Source: an uncultured Clostridia bacterium
GTDB lineage: Bacteria; Bacillota; Clostridia; UBA1381
Length of the DNA stretch: 40,332 nucleotides
Direction: 5' to 3'
Assembly: GCA_910585795.1 (NCBI GenBank)
Contig: CAJUFV010000164.1
Span: 1-40,332 of the forward strand
Numbering within the stretch: position 1 is the first letter of the stretch; each line of letters opens with the position of its first letter. The position numbers were made by a program, and so were the translations under genes. Positions 40,247 to 40,332 of the stretch are shown piece by piece. The notes under the pieces are model-generated. The model ran no database searches. It was not told the origin of the DNA and saw only the letters and a list, made by a program, of their open reading frames with translations.

Positions 40247-40251
40247 AAATG

Positions 40252-40283
40252 AAACCGACGGAATTCCGTCGGTTTTGTTTTTT
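40252..40283 (+). terminator. Rho-independent terminator
   Basis: A perfect 10-bp inverted repeat (AAACCGACGG / CCGTCGGTTT) with an AATT loop starts five bases after the stop codon and is followed by TTTTGTTTTTT. The stem-loop plus T-tract is a strong intrinsic terminator for the giant gene. On the opposite strand the stem is followed by TTTCATTTTTA, so it may also stop transcription from a convergent gene lying beyond the window. Confidence 0.93.
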
Positions 40284-40332
40284 ACCGTTTTTATGCAAAA
40301 TATATCCATTATTAAGAAATAAAAAAACAAAA
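40284..40332. other. AT-rich intergenic end of window
   Basis: The remaining 49 bases are AT-rich, ending in an A-rich run, and show no start codon with a ribosome binding site and no recognisable promoter pair. Confidence 0.6.

Noticed and set aside
39490..40062. 190-codon minus-strand open frame with Ser/Val/Leu-rich product
   Set aside because: It is the reverse complement of the Asp/Asn/Thr/Ser-rich linker; codons such as GAT, AAT and ACA read backwards give few stops. The product is low complexity and has no recognisable family.

Overview
The window is almost entirely one gene: a single plus-strand reading frame, open from the first base and closed by TAA at 40244-40246. It covers at least 13,414 codons, and its 5' end (start codon, signal peptide, promoter) lies upstream of the window. 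The product, roughly 1.5 MDa for the visible part at 110 Da per residue, is a giant modular extracellular protein. The only non-coding sequence is the last 86 bases, which hold a strong intrinsic terminator. The AT-rich codon choice (many ATA, AGA and AAT codons), the module set (RCC1 propellers, Big2-like Ig folds, Cadherin-like beta sandwiches, GLUG modules, a dockerin-like C-terminus) and the near absence of cysteine (I count four) suggest a Gram-positive Clostridia-type bacterium (Bacillota), perhaps gut-associated. The species cannot be named from this sequence.

Region 1 (1-15826) is a string of RCC1-type beta-propellers separated by Big2-like Ig modules. It opens with the last blade of a propeller that begins upstream. 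Then come eleven Big2-like spacers alternating with ten complete propellers (A to J). I count exactly seven blades in every propeller. Propeller B carries an extra beta domain between blades 5 and 6.

Region 2 (15827-38989) is a fibre of about 60 tandem Cadherin-like beta-sandwich units averaging about 115 residues. It starts with a divergent transition segment. It is interrupted once, after 24 units, by two tandem GLUG modules (24650-26332), and two of the protein's four cysteines sit at the two ends of that interruption. The last 15 or so units carry the canonical family signature; the upstream units are more divergent.

Region 3 (38990-40246) is the C-terminus: a carboxypeptidase-regulatory-like beta domain, a first dockerin-like F-hand half, a linker of about 184 residues rich in D, N, T, S, P and E with internal repeats, a short folded segment, and a second dockerin-like half ending near the stop codon. 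I see no LPXTG sorting signal or C-terminal transmembrane segment.

Interpretation (inference): a secreted or cell-surface filament with propeller beads at the N-terminal side, a long beta-sandwich stalk, and possibly a calcium-dependent docking module at the C-terminus. Adhesion, ligand display or cell-cell contact are plausible roles, but no catalytic motif was seen and no function can be assigned.
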